Of a stretch of 64,000 nt of DNA, positions 10,014-21,179 are shown piece by piece. Position numbers and translations under genes: made by a program. The stretch's first letter is position 1. Every line of letters begins with the position of its first letter. Origin of the DNA: Ulota crispa (taxonomy: Eukaryota; Streptophyta; Bryopsida; Orthotrichales; Orthotrichaceae). Under the pieces are notes generated by a model. That model ran no database searches, was not told the DNA's origin, and saw only the letters and a program-made list of their open reading frames with translations. Where the stretch lies: contig OY987244.1 in NCBI GenBank assembly GCA_963920765.1, positions 32,371,678 through 32,435,677 on the forward strand. Reading direction: 5' to 3'.

Positions 10014-11730
10014 ATGGCACAATTTGCGGGTACCCTCTGGTGCCAAGGCAACCTACAAGGGCTAGTATCATGCGGATTCTTGCGGTCCAAAACGAATGTT
10101 TTATCTACTGTTACTGTCTCTCCCTTTTTTCCACGAGAAGACATGTTGGTGCCTCGCTTTTTTACCGAAGAATCGCCCAGGATGGCTACAACTTATCCGG
10201 CAGTTGTGAGCTATAGAGACGACGATGCCCCCTTACCGGAGTACTTGGTGGAGAAGAACTGGAGTGACATGAGCGCTCGCACCAGTTTAGAGATACGGTA
10301 CAGTCCATGGGCCGTGGAGATGATGAATGGGTATGGAAGAAAAAACGAGAAAGAAATCAAAGAGACCACAGGTATGTGTCATTTTTTAAAGTGTAGAATG
10401 TTTTCGTCTCCGTGTATTCATGTCTCAAAATCCTCTAGCATCTTGAGGATACAGTACCTACTTTCGGGTTAGCATGTTGAATGTGCCGTTCAAAATAAGT
10501 GGTGCAGTTTTTCTGGTTTGTACTTTCTAGATGTATTAGTAGTGCTGCACTAAAGTCCTCCTGATTATGCAGGAGGTCCTCCTAATAATGGCAAGGGCGG
10601 TGATGGTGGAGATGGTAACGGTGGTGGTGGAGGAGACGACGACGATGAAGACCATATATTTTTGTTGCCAATACTCACACTCGCATTCGCAGCTTTCCAT
10701 GTGGGGTACTGCATTGCTGTGTGGGTGAAGGACGATAGTCTGGACTTCGAATTCTTCCGCTCAGCTCTTGCACTTTTTGGCCTCCTTACAATTTCAGCTC
10801 TCCGTCTCAATGCGTAAGTCCTCCCTCCAGCTGATAAAATATTTCTTTGCTCTGTTTTGTTCCAAGTTAACCCCTGAGCGCCCCCTGAGCGCCCCCTGAG
10901 CGCCCAGGCCATATTTACTCAGATCCATACCCTTGTGTACTTAGTTCAATAAAAGTATTATCTAAGTAGAATCAAATAGTTTGAATTTTTTTTGAGTGGT
11001 AGTAGACACATGTCTAAAAGTACATGAAAAAGTACAAGATCTTTTACTTTACCATTAAGAAGAGGATAAAAGTCAAACATGGACATTTTTCAAAACTGAG
11101 CGCCCCATTTTGAGGTCCTGGGGCGCTCGGGGTTAAACCCCAAAGCAGTCACTGAACAAACTTATAAAATATCTCCTTTTATGGTTGCTTGACCATTCCA
11201 TATCTGAACATGGTTATTTTCACATGCAGACGGACCGGTATAGATGCCTACATTCTTGGGCTTGGAGCATCTGTGGGCGTTATGGTCTGGACAGGTATGC
11301 AATGGGTCCAAAACTTATCTGCTCTCTCTCTATTTGGTCAATTATCTGGAGCATACTATTTGCAACGTGCTGTTACTGAGAATTCGCGATTATGTGGCAA
11401 CATGGACTAGGGTATCACAAAAGCCCCTATTTACTAATTGTCGACTGTCTTAGTGCTATTTCAATTAGTTGATGACTTAGTACATGAAAGTACTATTTTG
11501 GTGCTATTTCAATCATAGATTTTGGTCCATTTTGGTGCTTTTTCAGATTGTGGTCTTGACCACACTGAACAGGATCTGGTTCTGATTTCCTCATTGCATT
11601 GTATTCTTGTTATTTTGGAGCAGGGGAACGTTGTCTTGTGAAACGTGAAGGAAGTCCAGCGGGTGTGGTGGTTCTTTTTGCAGCTTGCATGGCTGTAATG
11701 TTCACAGCCGCTCTCTACCATACAATTTGA
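10014..11730 (+). CDS. Four-exon gene, predicted plastid-targeted membrane protein, 256 residues
   Basis: I do not recognise the family. The exons are 10014-10371, 10573-10813, 11230-11294 and 11624-11730. All junctions are GT-AG (donors GTATGT, GTAAGT and GTATGC; acceptors ATGCAG, ATGCAG and GAGCAG). The frame is kept across every junction and closes at TGA 11728-11730, giving 257 codons. The ATG is the first after an in-frame TGA at 9948. The N-terminus (MAQFAGTLWCQG, rich in S, T, R and K up to about residue 50) resembles a chloroplast transit peptide. Residues 120-147 form a glycine-rich then acidic loop (GGDGGDGNGGGGGDDDDED). Four hydrophobic segments follow at about 148-171, 183-199, 206-221 and 234-252, and the protein ends in YHTI. 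It is probably a small plastid membrane protein. A TTAA transposon sits in intron 2 and another lies immediately upstream. The gene structure is strong; the function is unknown. Confidence 0.8.
10867..11136. mobile_element. TTAA-ended element inside intron 2
   Basis: The left end is TTAACCCCTGAGCGCCCC and the right end, in reverse complement, is TTAACCCCGAGCGCCCCAGG. It is 270 bp and lies wholly within the intron at 10814-11229. The left terminus carries three tandem copies of a 10-bp unit, CCCCTGAGCG. The element makes up most of this intron. Confidence 0.85.
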
Positions 11731-12370
11731 ATTGGAACCAGCAAAGTTGTTCACCATTACTTCTTCATGCATTAGAGTTTTAATCTTGAGGAGCTGCAAA
11801 TGGCGATATTGCCTTGCAAATATCAAATTCTTAAGATTTATGGTTTCGGAAGACGATACCTAGCTATAGTCTAGGATATTTGTAAGCAGCTCCATGTCGT
11901 GAAAGCTGCCGCTGCTGCTACTTCTTCTTTTGTCAGCGGTTCTTTCTGAGAGAACGTAGACCTGGGGATGCAACAACCTCAGGCAACACCCCAAATGTGA
12001 GATTTCTTGAAGGCCAGCTCTGGTGATGTAAATACATCAGTATCTGGATGCTCAGACGGAGAGACCGCCATTAAAGACATATTTGTATATATCATTTTTG
12101 ATAAATTCAAGATACGAGAGTGCACTACCGGTCTCTGAGATGAGAAGAAGAAACAATGTTTGTTCTTTTTAAATTTGTGTGCGCCTGTGTCTGTTGGAAA
12201 CACCCTTGTCAACCTTGCTAAACTGGAATTTCAAGGAAAAGTGATATGAGGCTAAACCCTCACCTTGCTGGGTATCTCAAAAAAGTATGGCACCTGCTGT
12301 GAGGGTGGGATCAAAGTGCAGGATTTTTCAGATAAATTGAGTTGGATCAATGTGGATTTCTACTTGACAT
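11731..12370. other. 3' flank of the membrane-protein gene
   Basis: This probably contains the 3' untranslated region. No further coding exon is evident. The minus-strand open frames at 11509-11826 and 11979-12212 have no recognisable features. Confidence 0.4.
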
Positions 12371-12595
12371 AAGGTAGGAGCACCCATTGCTAACAGCTAG
12401 TGTACCTAATGGCATTACTTTTTGCACATAGTGGTTATTTTAGAACTTAAATCTAGGTACACCATAGATAGTTTATCATTTTGGTCAACAACAATAAGCT
12501 ATCTACAGTTTTTTTAGATATAAGTTCTAGAATGACCACCTCGTGTAAAGAGTGGCGCCATTGGGTACATTGTTGGTTTTGGGTGTTCCTACCTT
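12371..12595. repeat. MITE, AAGGTAGGAGCACCCAT family, copy 2
   Basis: The ends are AAGGTAGGAGCACCCATT and, in reverse complement, AAGGTAGGAACACCCAAA. The 225-bp interior is itself inverted: GTACCTAATGG near the left matches CCATTGGGTAC near the right. The right flank (12596-12680) resembles sequence at 55694-55760. Confidence 0.75.
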
Positions 12596-12678
12596 ATGGA
12601 ATGTATTTAGACTAATGGAATGTCCACATACACTCCATATATAATGTACAACTCCACATTGATCAAAATTCAATTTGG

Positions 12679-13077
12679 GGGAATTGATATGTGTACCACA
12701 CCCTTTGAACTATTGTACCACACCCTTTGAACTATTGTACCACACCTCTAGGGTAAATTTTAGATTTCTACCATCAAAAAGCTAAATTTGAGAATTTTGA
12801 ATTCAAATTTAGACTTAGAGACCATGATTTGGTTTAGAACCATAAAAGAAGTTACAATTCAACAACACCCCATGAAAAAGTTTATTTTTTTTACAAACAA
12901 AAGTAAAAGTAATGTTTTTCTCCCTAGCTAAACTTTTTCATTGGGTGTTGTTTTTGTATGGTTTTAAACTAAATCATGGTCTCCAAGTCCAAATCTAAAT
13001 TCAAAATTCTCGAATTTAGCTTTTTGATGGTAGAAATCTAAAATTTGCCCTAAGGTGTGGTACACATATCAATTCCC
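12679..13077. repeat. Foldback MITE, GGGAATTGATATGTGTACC ends
   Basis: Both ends read GGGAATTGATATGTGTACCA inward. The arms continue in register through the phrase TTTCTACCATCAAAAAGCTA and its complement. The left arm carries two tandem copies of a 23-bp unit containing CTTTGAACTATTG, missing from the right arm. Confidence 0.8.
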
Positions 13078-13274
13078 AATCACACGCCCCTAGGCAAGAG
13101 GCCCAGGGTGAAGGGACTCCTTGTTGCCCTCCCACTTGGATAAATGGGTCTTGGAGCTTCGACAGTTGCAAATCCATGATTTTGGGCTTGGGTATAAAAG
13201 CTCCACCAGGCAAGGATAAAAGTAATAATTTGTCCAGTATTTTGACGTTGTTCAAGTGTATCTGTGGTTCAAGA

Positions 13275-14219
13275 CTAAGGGCCGTGTCACACTATGGCTG
13301 AAGGTCAAGAGTTCGTTGGTTTCCAACAATCAAATTGTAAGAAGTTAAGAGTTTGGCCTCTTGACCCTTCACATTAGAGGTCAAACTCCAAAGGTCATCA
13401 TCCTTCAAATGCCTACATGGTAACATCTTATCATCCAAAGCGACGGTTTTTCAAGAAAAGTTTGGGTTAAGCAAAAATGGAGACCCAAACTGATAGGCTG
13501 TCACATTGTTTTCATAAAATAATTAAAAGCCGACAAGATCTTGGCTATTAGATTTGGAAGGTCTAATAAATGCTATGGCTTTGGACTTTAGGCTTAGGGC
13601 AACTTCACACTATGACCGGCCAAGTCGAGAGGCTGTCAAATTGAGTGGCCAAACTTTGTTGAGAGGCCAAGAAAATATGCTAAAAATAGACAATAAATGC
13701 TGAAACTAACAGCAATAAATGCTGAAACTGACAGCAATAAATGCTGATATTAATGGCCTCTTGCACATAGTTTGGGTCTTCATTTTTTGCTAAACCCAAA
13801 CTTCCCTTTGAGAGGCTGTCAACCTTGGATGATAAAGTGCCGCCATGTAGGCAAATGGGGGATGATGGCCTTTGGAGTTTGGCCTCTAGTGTGCAGGATT
13901 GAGCAGCCGGACTTTCGATTTTGTGCAATCTGATTGGTGCAAACCGACGGCCTCTTGACCTTTGGCCATAGTGTGAAGCCACCCTTAGCCTTTGGAGGTT
14001 TCACACTATGGCCATTCAAGTTGAGAAACCATGGAAACTCATTGCCAAGAGTTTGGCCTTTGAACTAGGCCTTTGGAGACTTCACACCAAGGGCAGCCAA
14101 AGGTGTCAAAACAATCTTTTATTACCTATTTTCAGCATATTTCTATGGCCTCTCAATAAAGTTTGACCACTCAATTCCACTGCCTCTTGACTTTGTTAAC
14201 CATAATGTAAAGCTGCCCG
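13275..14219. repeat. Overlapping foldback repeats, TCACACTATGGCC family
   Basis: One inverted pair spans 13275-13988, with both ends CTAAGGG followed by TCACACTATGGC. A second spans about 13598-14219, with diverged ends around TCACACTATGACC and the complement of GGTTAACAAAGTC. They interlock rather than nest. Between them, 13692-13757 holds three tandem copies of a 22-bp unit containing AATAAATGCTGA. The open frames on the minus strand are repeat-derived. Confidence 0.65.
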
Positions 14220-16200
14220 AAATGGGATCTTTTGAACCCAAATGTCATAATTTCACATTTTCAAACTCTCAGAACTTTTGAGATGTGAAAACGTATTTTC
14301 ACCTGGACCCTGCAAACTCATAAAATAGTGGATCGAGTTCCCGGCCCCATTCATCCAGGGCAGGGGCAATGAGGGGATCAGTTCACCCTGACCCTCACTC
14401 TATGCTATGAAAGAATTTCTAACATGTTTTCAAACAATAACCATTGTTTGCCGATGCACTCAGCGTAGCACACCTTTGCAATCCCATTCAATCATGCTAA
14501 ATTTTGTTTTTTGAAAAAGCCCAAAGCTCCAATCATGCTGAAGATTTTCATTTGTTTTCATTGTTTTATGGAAAAATCAATCAACAAATATTGGTGACGA
14601 GCTTCCTTGACCATGATTGCCCAAACATGTAGAAAATTATCAAAGCACGCATTTTTGGTGACACCAAAATCTAAAAGAAAATTACGAAATTCTCTTAGTG
14701 ACCAATTCAATGCATCAATGTTCTGTACACAACCTTTTAAAAATAGATATCTTTAATAACCTTGGTTAAATTCTTGGAAGCTAATACCATAATCATAGTC
14801 TAAAGCACAAAATTGATCTTGCCAAAAAATATATCTACTAGAATCTAACTAATTTTTTGGATTGCTTATTTTTAAAGATTTAGACAAGTAACATGAAAAC
14901 ATCCAACTGCTTATTAGGAGATAATTACTACACGGGTTGTTTCAATTAATGTGCTCCGCATTAATAACACTAGTTCACATTAATTCAAAAAACAAGCAAA
15001 ATTGCAAGGCGCACAAGTAATGTAGTCCATATTTTTTTTGTTTAAATAGGCATAGTGTGAGCAATACTCTTTAAATGTCATCTCAAATAACGTGACCAAG
15101 AATGTGACTGAAGTGGCCAAAATTCAAGGCCGTTTGTCAAGCATATATTTCAACTTGAAACTTATGAAGAATGCCTTGTTATAGAGGGTGTGCCACTAAG
15201 TTGGTCTTTACAAGGTTGCAAAGGATTATGACAATCCCTACTTGGAGAAAAAGGCTTGGAGATAAGACATATTTCACACTTATTAGACAAAATTCAATAA
15301 AATTAGTGTGAAATGGTTTGTTGGTATTCAAGATCTTGCACTTATTGAAATAACTTGTCTATAATTAATTTTGAAGTGTTATATTAAAAAAAAATGTGCT
15401 TGCATTGATGATTTTTACATGTTTGGGAAATCAAGTTAAAAAAACTTATTGCTAATATTTTGAACAACGCTATGTTGTGAGCGCAAAATGGTGAGCATAT
15501 GAGTGGTGAACCAAGATTTAGTGAGCAAGAATCATTTTTGAGCTCAAAATTAATGAAAAAACTAAAAAAAACATGTTGTTCAAAAGATAAAAATTTAAAT
15601 GCACGATTATAGAGCTCATGTACACAAGTATAGGTGAAATTGAATATTTTGACAAAAATATAGGCTCACAGCTCAGGGATCTAGGCCCTGCTCACGATAT
15701 AGCATTCCCCATTGCATAAGCATGCAATATTGATTGTGTACTGGTAAATAATGGTTACTGTTTGGAAACATGTTGGGATTTCTTTCATACAACAGAGTGA
15801 GAGGGGCGTGTGTGATTATTGATGGGTACCATCAATATGAAGTTGAATAACGAATGTATGCAAACATGTCCCATACATATATAGCTGATATTTTTTAATC
15901 AAAATCTTGTCAGACTATTGTGTTAGTTTTCTTTTCATAAAACTTGTTTTTCAAATGTGTTATTGTGCAACTAGTATAGGCATCCGTTGGTCCAACGGGA
16001 CGTAAAACAAGACCAAGCCCACTTAGATAAAATATTTTTTCTGCTAAATAATAATTTTTACTTTTTGTCAACGCACTCCAATTTCAAATTTTACCCCATG
16101 CACTAAACATTTGTTTTTGTTTACAAAATATTCCTTTGTAATAAAGCATTTTTTGTTCTATACCCATAGAGTTTTTTACGCACGCAATAAAAGGAACATC
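14220..16200. other. AT-rich intergenic DNA, nothing identified
   Basis: About 2 kb with no supported gene, inverted repeat or known transposon end. Confidence 0.45.
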
Positions 16201-16735
16201 AAAAGTTTTTGTGCAAAAAAATATTATTTATTTTCTACCAATAGAATTTTTTTACCCACATAGTAATTATTTACACAATTTTTTTATATACGTTTGTTTT
16301 TCACCCACGCAATTTTGTTATTTTTTGTTGTTTAAAGCATTTTTTTACACATACAAATTTTTACACATACTTTTTTTTAACCCATACCTTTTTTCTCATG
16401 TAAGTTTTTACCTATGCAGATTTTTACCTATGCAATTTTTGTACACAACCAAGTTTTTACCCATGCAAGTTTATTTATCCACATAGTAAAAAATATCTCA
16501 ATAAAAGAATCGCCAAATGGGTAAATCAAATTCTATTATATAGATAGCATGCAAGTTTTTACCTACGCAGATTTTTACCTATACAAATTTTTACCTATGC
16601 AAATTTTTACCTATGCAACTTTTTTACCCAACCAATTTTTTACCCATGCAAGTTTATTTATTCACACAGTAAAAAAATCCTAGTAAAAGAATCACCAAAT
16701 GAGTAAATTGAATTTTGTTACATAGATAGATGATA
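16201..16735. repeat. Degenerate tandem array of a TTTTTACCYATGCAA motif in a larger duplication
   Basis: A roughly 16-bp unit of the form TTTTTACCYATGCAAG recurs many times at 16310-16465 and 16550-16650. Each block is followed by a copy of a segment containing TTATTTATYCACA, AGTAAAA, AGAATCRCCAAATG and TACATAGATAG-like sequence, so the array is also duplicated at about 170 bp. Confidence 0.65.
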
Positions 16736-17588
16736 GCGAGCAATGTTTTTTTAGGCCTCATGAGGCCACCATGTTAGAAATTCAGCCAATGTGCTTGCCT
16801 GCCCTCTCACAAAACTCTCCATTCTTAGAGGGCAAGCAGGTGGTGTTAAAACCAAACAAAAAAAACCAAAAAAAAACACACTAATAACAAGTATGTTCCA
16901 ATTTGAAAAGTGGCTTTTCAAGTCAAACCATAAGTACTCATTGCATAATTGATATTAGAAAGGGTTTTAAAATTTTGGTTATAAATTTTATTGATATATA
17001 TTTTGTTTATTGTAATGATAATGATACAATTGACACACAATTCCCAATTTTTGCACTAGGTCAAGAGCAATAAATCTAGGGCATAATAGGCACCAAAAAA
17101 CCAAAGCTGATTTGTTTATTTTTTAAAATAGTCAGTGAATTTTATCCAAATGAAGGAGCATATTACTTGAAAACATCAAACTTATTTGTTTTTGCTATAA
17201 ATGATAAAAAAAACATGTTTTGGAATCGAGCATATTTTTCTAAAAAACGATGAAGCTCCAAAGTGTTTTAGCAATCATCTAGGAATCATCCGAAATTTAT
17301 CTGAATTTTTTCTTTTTTCGCTCCTCCAAACTACAAACACATATATATTTAATATATATTTATGTAACACGATGTTTCAAATGCATGTAAAATAACTCAA
17401 TCCTATATATGTATATATAACGAAAACAAAAATTACAGTATAGAATTACATACTCACGCTCTCAAATGCATGAATAAAAATGAATACACACATCTTGAAA
17501 TTCCACCTAGTACGGTACAAGTGGAAAGTTTGTCATATTTTCATAATGATTGCATTCCCTCCACATGACTGTTTATCAACGAGTACAA
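16736..17588. other. Intergenic DNA with AT-rich simple sequence
   Basis: No gene was found. TA-rich simple sequence lies at about 17338-17420. Confidence 0.45.
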
Positions 17589-18460
17589 TGGGGGGACAAA
17601 AAGATTGGGAACACCATGTTAGACCATTCAAAGATCTGTGCCTAACATACAGAATACAATTGATATTTTGTTGTCTTGCATCATTGGTATTGAGTTCTTA
17701 TGCAACCCCCAATCAAGCATACCAAATTTCAGCTCCTAAAAATCAAGACTCTATTTTTGGTGAATTATTTTATACAAAATTCACGGTTTTACATGATAAT
17801 TAATTAAAAAATATTGGTGATGAATTTTTGAGATTGGATTGCATGGGGATGTAAGAAACATCCATACACACATCTTTTCTTCCAACAAGCATCTCCAAAA
17901 AGCTACAAAATTTCTTCTATAGAGGTTTTAATGTTGGGATGATTATGACCAAATTTTGTAAAATAGATATAATCAAATTTTAATAAGATTTTGGCAAATA
18001 AACATATTTTCATGCTCAAAGTTACAAATTTAGTCATAATGGACAAGTCAAATTGCAAAATCTGATTACCATACAATTATATCTATTTTACAAAATTTAG
18101 TGATTATCATCCTAACATTAAAACCTCTATGAAATAAATTTTGTAGCTTTTTGGAGATGCTTTTTGGAAGAAAAGATGTGTGTATGGATGTTTCTTACAT
18201 CCCCATGCAATCCAATCTCAAAAATTCACCACCAATATTTTTTAATTAATTATCATGTAAAACCGTGAATTTTGTATAAAATAATTCACCAAAAATAGAG
18301 TCTTGATTTTTAGGAGCTGAAATTTGGTATGCTTGATTGGGGGTTGCATAAGAACTCAATACCAATGATGCAAGACAACAAAATATCAATTGTATTATGT
18401 ATGTTAGGCACAGATCTTTGAATGGCCTAACAGGGTGTTCCCAATCTTTTTGTCCCCCCA
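17589..18460. mobile_element. Foldback transposon, copy F1, arms about 375 bp
   Basis: Both ends read TGGGGGGACAAAAAGATTGG inward, and the two arms are reverse complements over about 375 bp around a loop near 18000. Each arm carries a phrase common to the family, CAATCAAGCATACCAAATTT. The same open frame therefore appears in both arms on opposite strands. Length 872 bp, no transposase, no clear target duplication. Confidence 0.85.
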
Positions 18461-18468
18461 CTAGACAG

Positions 18469-19799
18469 TGCCCTTGCATATCTTTCCACCCACCCTATTC
18501 TACCATTACAAGAACTTACCATTTTGTAAAGTACAATTGGCATTTTTGTATTTTGTATCATTTGCCTATAATTCTTACACAATCCCAATCAAGTATACCA
18601 AATTTTGAGTTCCAAAAGTCAAAACCATGTGTTTGGTGACATATTTTAGATAAAATTCATGGTTTTACTTGATAATTGATTTAAAAACATTAGTGATGCA
18701 TTTTTGAGATTTGATTGCATGGATATGTAGGAATCATCCATATGCACATCTTTTCTTCCAAAAAGAATCTCCAAAAAGTTTCAAATTCTTTCTACAAAGA
18801 TTTTAGTGTTAGGCCAATCATGACCAAATTTAGTATAATACTAGTATACAAGCACACGCTTTGCGTGAGTTGGACATGTATGAGTAATGCAACATTCAAC
18901 TTTCTAGAATTGAATCTGTTTGTCTAGAATGTACTTTACAAAAAAGCAATATCTCACAATTGGTTCAAAATCTAACTATGATGTACAGTCATTTTGGTGT
19001 TGTTTTTAAACCAAAAATAGCAATTGTCTTCATCACAATGCTATTCTTTAATACTTTGCTAGGGGAAATTGGTGTTTTGTTGATTTTCTAACACATGATT
19101 GTAGGGCGTTTGGTGTTTTATATTTGGAGCATCTTTTTTGTTTCAACTTCCACCAAAAAGATTTAGAAGATTTTGGAAAAGGACTTGGTTGGGGGGCTCT
19201 TGGTGTTCTATATTTAAGGAGTCCTTTGTTGCTTCAACTTACACCAAAAAGTTCTATAAGGTTTTAGAAAAGGGCACGGAGTCCAAATCCTCCCACTTAG
19301 TAGTATAGATGTATCTCCATTTTTAATTATTTTTTGGAAAAATGAATGTATTATCATGCTCAAAGGTATACAATTAGTCACAATGTATGAGTCAAATATT
19401 AAAATCTAATTACCATATGTAGATATATATTATACTAAATTTGGTCATGATTGGCCTAACACTAAAATCTTTGTAGAAAGAATTTGAAACTTTTTGGAGA
19501 TTCTTTTTGGAAGAAAAGATGTGCATATGGATGATTCCTACATATCCATGCAATCAAATCTCAAAAATGCATCACTAATGTTTTTAAATCAATTATCAAG
19601 TAAAACCATGAATTTTATCTAAAATATGTCACCAAACACATGGTTTTGACTTTTGGAACTCAAAATTTGGTACACTTGATTGGGATTGTGTAAGAATTAT
19701 AGGCAAATGATACAAAATACAAAAACGCCAATTGTACTTTACAAAATGGTAAGTTCTTGTAATGGTAGAATAGGGTGGGTGTAAAGATATGCAAGGGCA
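18469..19799. mobile_element. Foldback transposon, copy F2, interrupted by a Helitron
   Basis: Both ends read TGCCCTTGCATATCTTT inward. The arms pair from 18469-18840 and 19311-19799. Removing the 469-bp Helitron leaves 862 bp, close to F1 at 872 bp. It lies only 8 bp from F1. Confidence 0.85.
18841..19309 (-). mobile_element. Non-autonomous Helitron, 469 bp
   Basis: On the minus strand it starts TCTATACTACTAAGTGGGAG and ends with the stem CACGC-AAA-GCGTG, a short spacer, then CTAG. It sits between A (18840) and T (19310) with no target duplication. These are the four hallmarks of plant Helitrons: 5' TC, 3' hairpin, CTRR end, A/T insertion. The interior has two diverged copies of an approximately 80-bp segment containing CACCAAAAAG. 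No Rep/helicase is present. Confidence 0.9.
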
Positions 19800-20650
19800 T
19801 TCTAATGTACAATACCAAGAAGTATTGTTGTATAGGCCCACTTTTGGCATTCCAAAGAAGTTTGTATAATAAAGAACATAAATGACATTTTATTCTCATA
19901 TTCTTGGTATCCAATCATTATGTAATCCCAATCAAGCATACCAAAATTTGGTTACCAAAATCAAAAATCCTATTTTTAGTGATTTATTTTCATTAAAATT
20001 CATGGTTTTACATGATAATTGATTGAAAAAAGTAGTAATGAATTCTTGAGATTTGATTCCATGGATATGTAGGACAAATCTATATGCACAACTTCCATGC
20101 TAAAGAACATCCCCTTAAGTAACAAAAATTTGATCTACAAAAGATTCAATGAAACTTATGATAGGCCCAAATTTTGTAGAATATATATATTTTTTCTATG
20201 AGTATAAAATTTTGTTGCTTGACTCCAATATTTTCACTGAGTTTGTTTCTCTAAGCATAATGTTTTGTTTCCTTGATGAAAAGCTAGTTTAAAATAAAAA
20301 TATATATTTCACAAAATTTAACTCTATCACAAGTTTCATTGAATCCTTTGTAGGTCAAATTTTTGTTACTTAAAGGGATGTTTTTTTAGCATGGAAGATG
20401 TGTGTATGGATGTGTCCTACATATCCATGCAATCAAATCTCAAAAATATATTGCCAATTTTTTTTAATCAATTATCAAGTAAAACCATGAATTTTATCTA
20501 AAATAATTCACCAAAAACATGGTTTTGACATTTGGAACTCAAATTTGGCATACTTGATTGGGATTGCACAAGGATGCAATGATTTTTTTGACAAAAACAT
20601 ACCAATTATACTCCACGTTTCACCAAAGAAACTAAATGGCTAATATAGGT
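19800..20650. mobile_element. Foldback transposon, copy F3, ends uncertain
   Basis: The arms pair between about 19920-20170 and 20330-20590 and carry the shared phrases CAATCAAGCATACCAAAA and AAAACCATGAATTTTA (reverse complemented in one arm). The outermost ends could not be matched confidently. Confidence 0.6.
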
Positions 20651-21029
20651 AGTTTGGTAGATTAGTGTACCCCACTGGATAATGGTGCTTGGATATATAA
20701 GGTCAACACTATGGGCTAGAAAAGAATGTTAACCATATCCAAACATTGATCACAAACAAGCACTCCATTTGCATTACTTCCTTTTATTATGGTGGTTGCA
20801 ACTTTGGACATGCTTTTCCACCAGTGTTTCTAGTATACTATTGAAATGCCTTTCTAACTAATGAGTTAGAATGGGCATTGACCAAAAGCAAACATTGATC
20901 ATACGCAAGCACTTGACCTTAACCAAGCCCATAATACACGCTTTTGGCAAAAGGGAGTGGGATTGTGATCTTATCCAATTGTTTCAATTACAAAAGTTGA
21001 CATCAACCACGCACCAATGTAGTTGCTCT
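20651..21029. other. Intergenic DNA, nothing identified
   Basis: No gene or repeat boundary was recognised. A 75-residue open frame runs into the next element. Confidence 0.4.
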
Positions 21030-21179
21030 TTAACCCTTGAACAGCCCTTAAGAGCTAAGCTACGGGATTGTATTTTTGGAAAATACCCTTGCAATTGAAT
21101 TGCTAAGCAATGCGTTTTGTTAGATCAGTATACAGTGGACATACGGCCACAAAGGGCGTTTGGGACGTTTAAGGGTTAA
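21030..21179. mobile_element. Short TTAA-ended element, 150 bp
   Basis: The left end is TTAACCCTTGAACAGCCC and the right end, in reverse complement, is TTAACCCTTAAACGTCCC. It is the smallest copy in the window and a probable deletion derivative. Confidence 0.65.

Noticed and set aside
11185-11453. Three overlapping plus-strand frames reading past exon 3
   Set aside because: Only the first 65 bases of this stretch are exon. A good donor at 11295 and a phase-matched acceptor at 11623 explain the rest as intron.
13680-14019. Minus-strand frames of 66 and 100 residues
   Set aside because: They lie in the interlocked TCACACTATGGCC repeats and read through repeat boundaries.
17480-18479. Matching 77-107-residue frames on opposite strands
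   Set aside because: They are the two arms of a foldback element. The shared peptide is a by-product of the inverted repeat.
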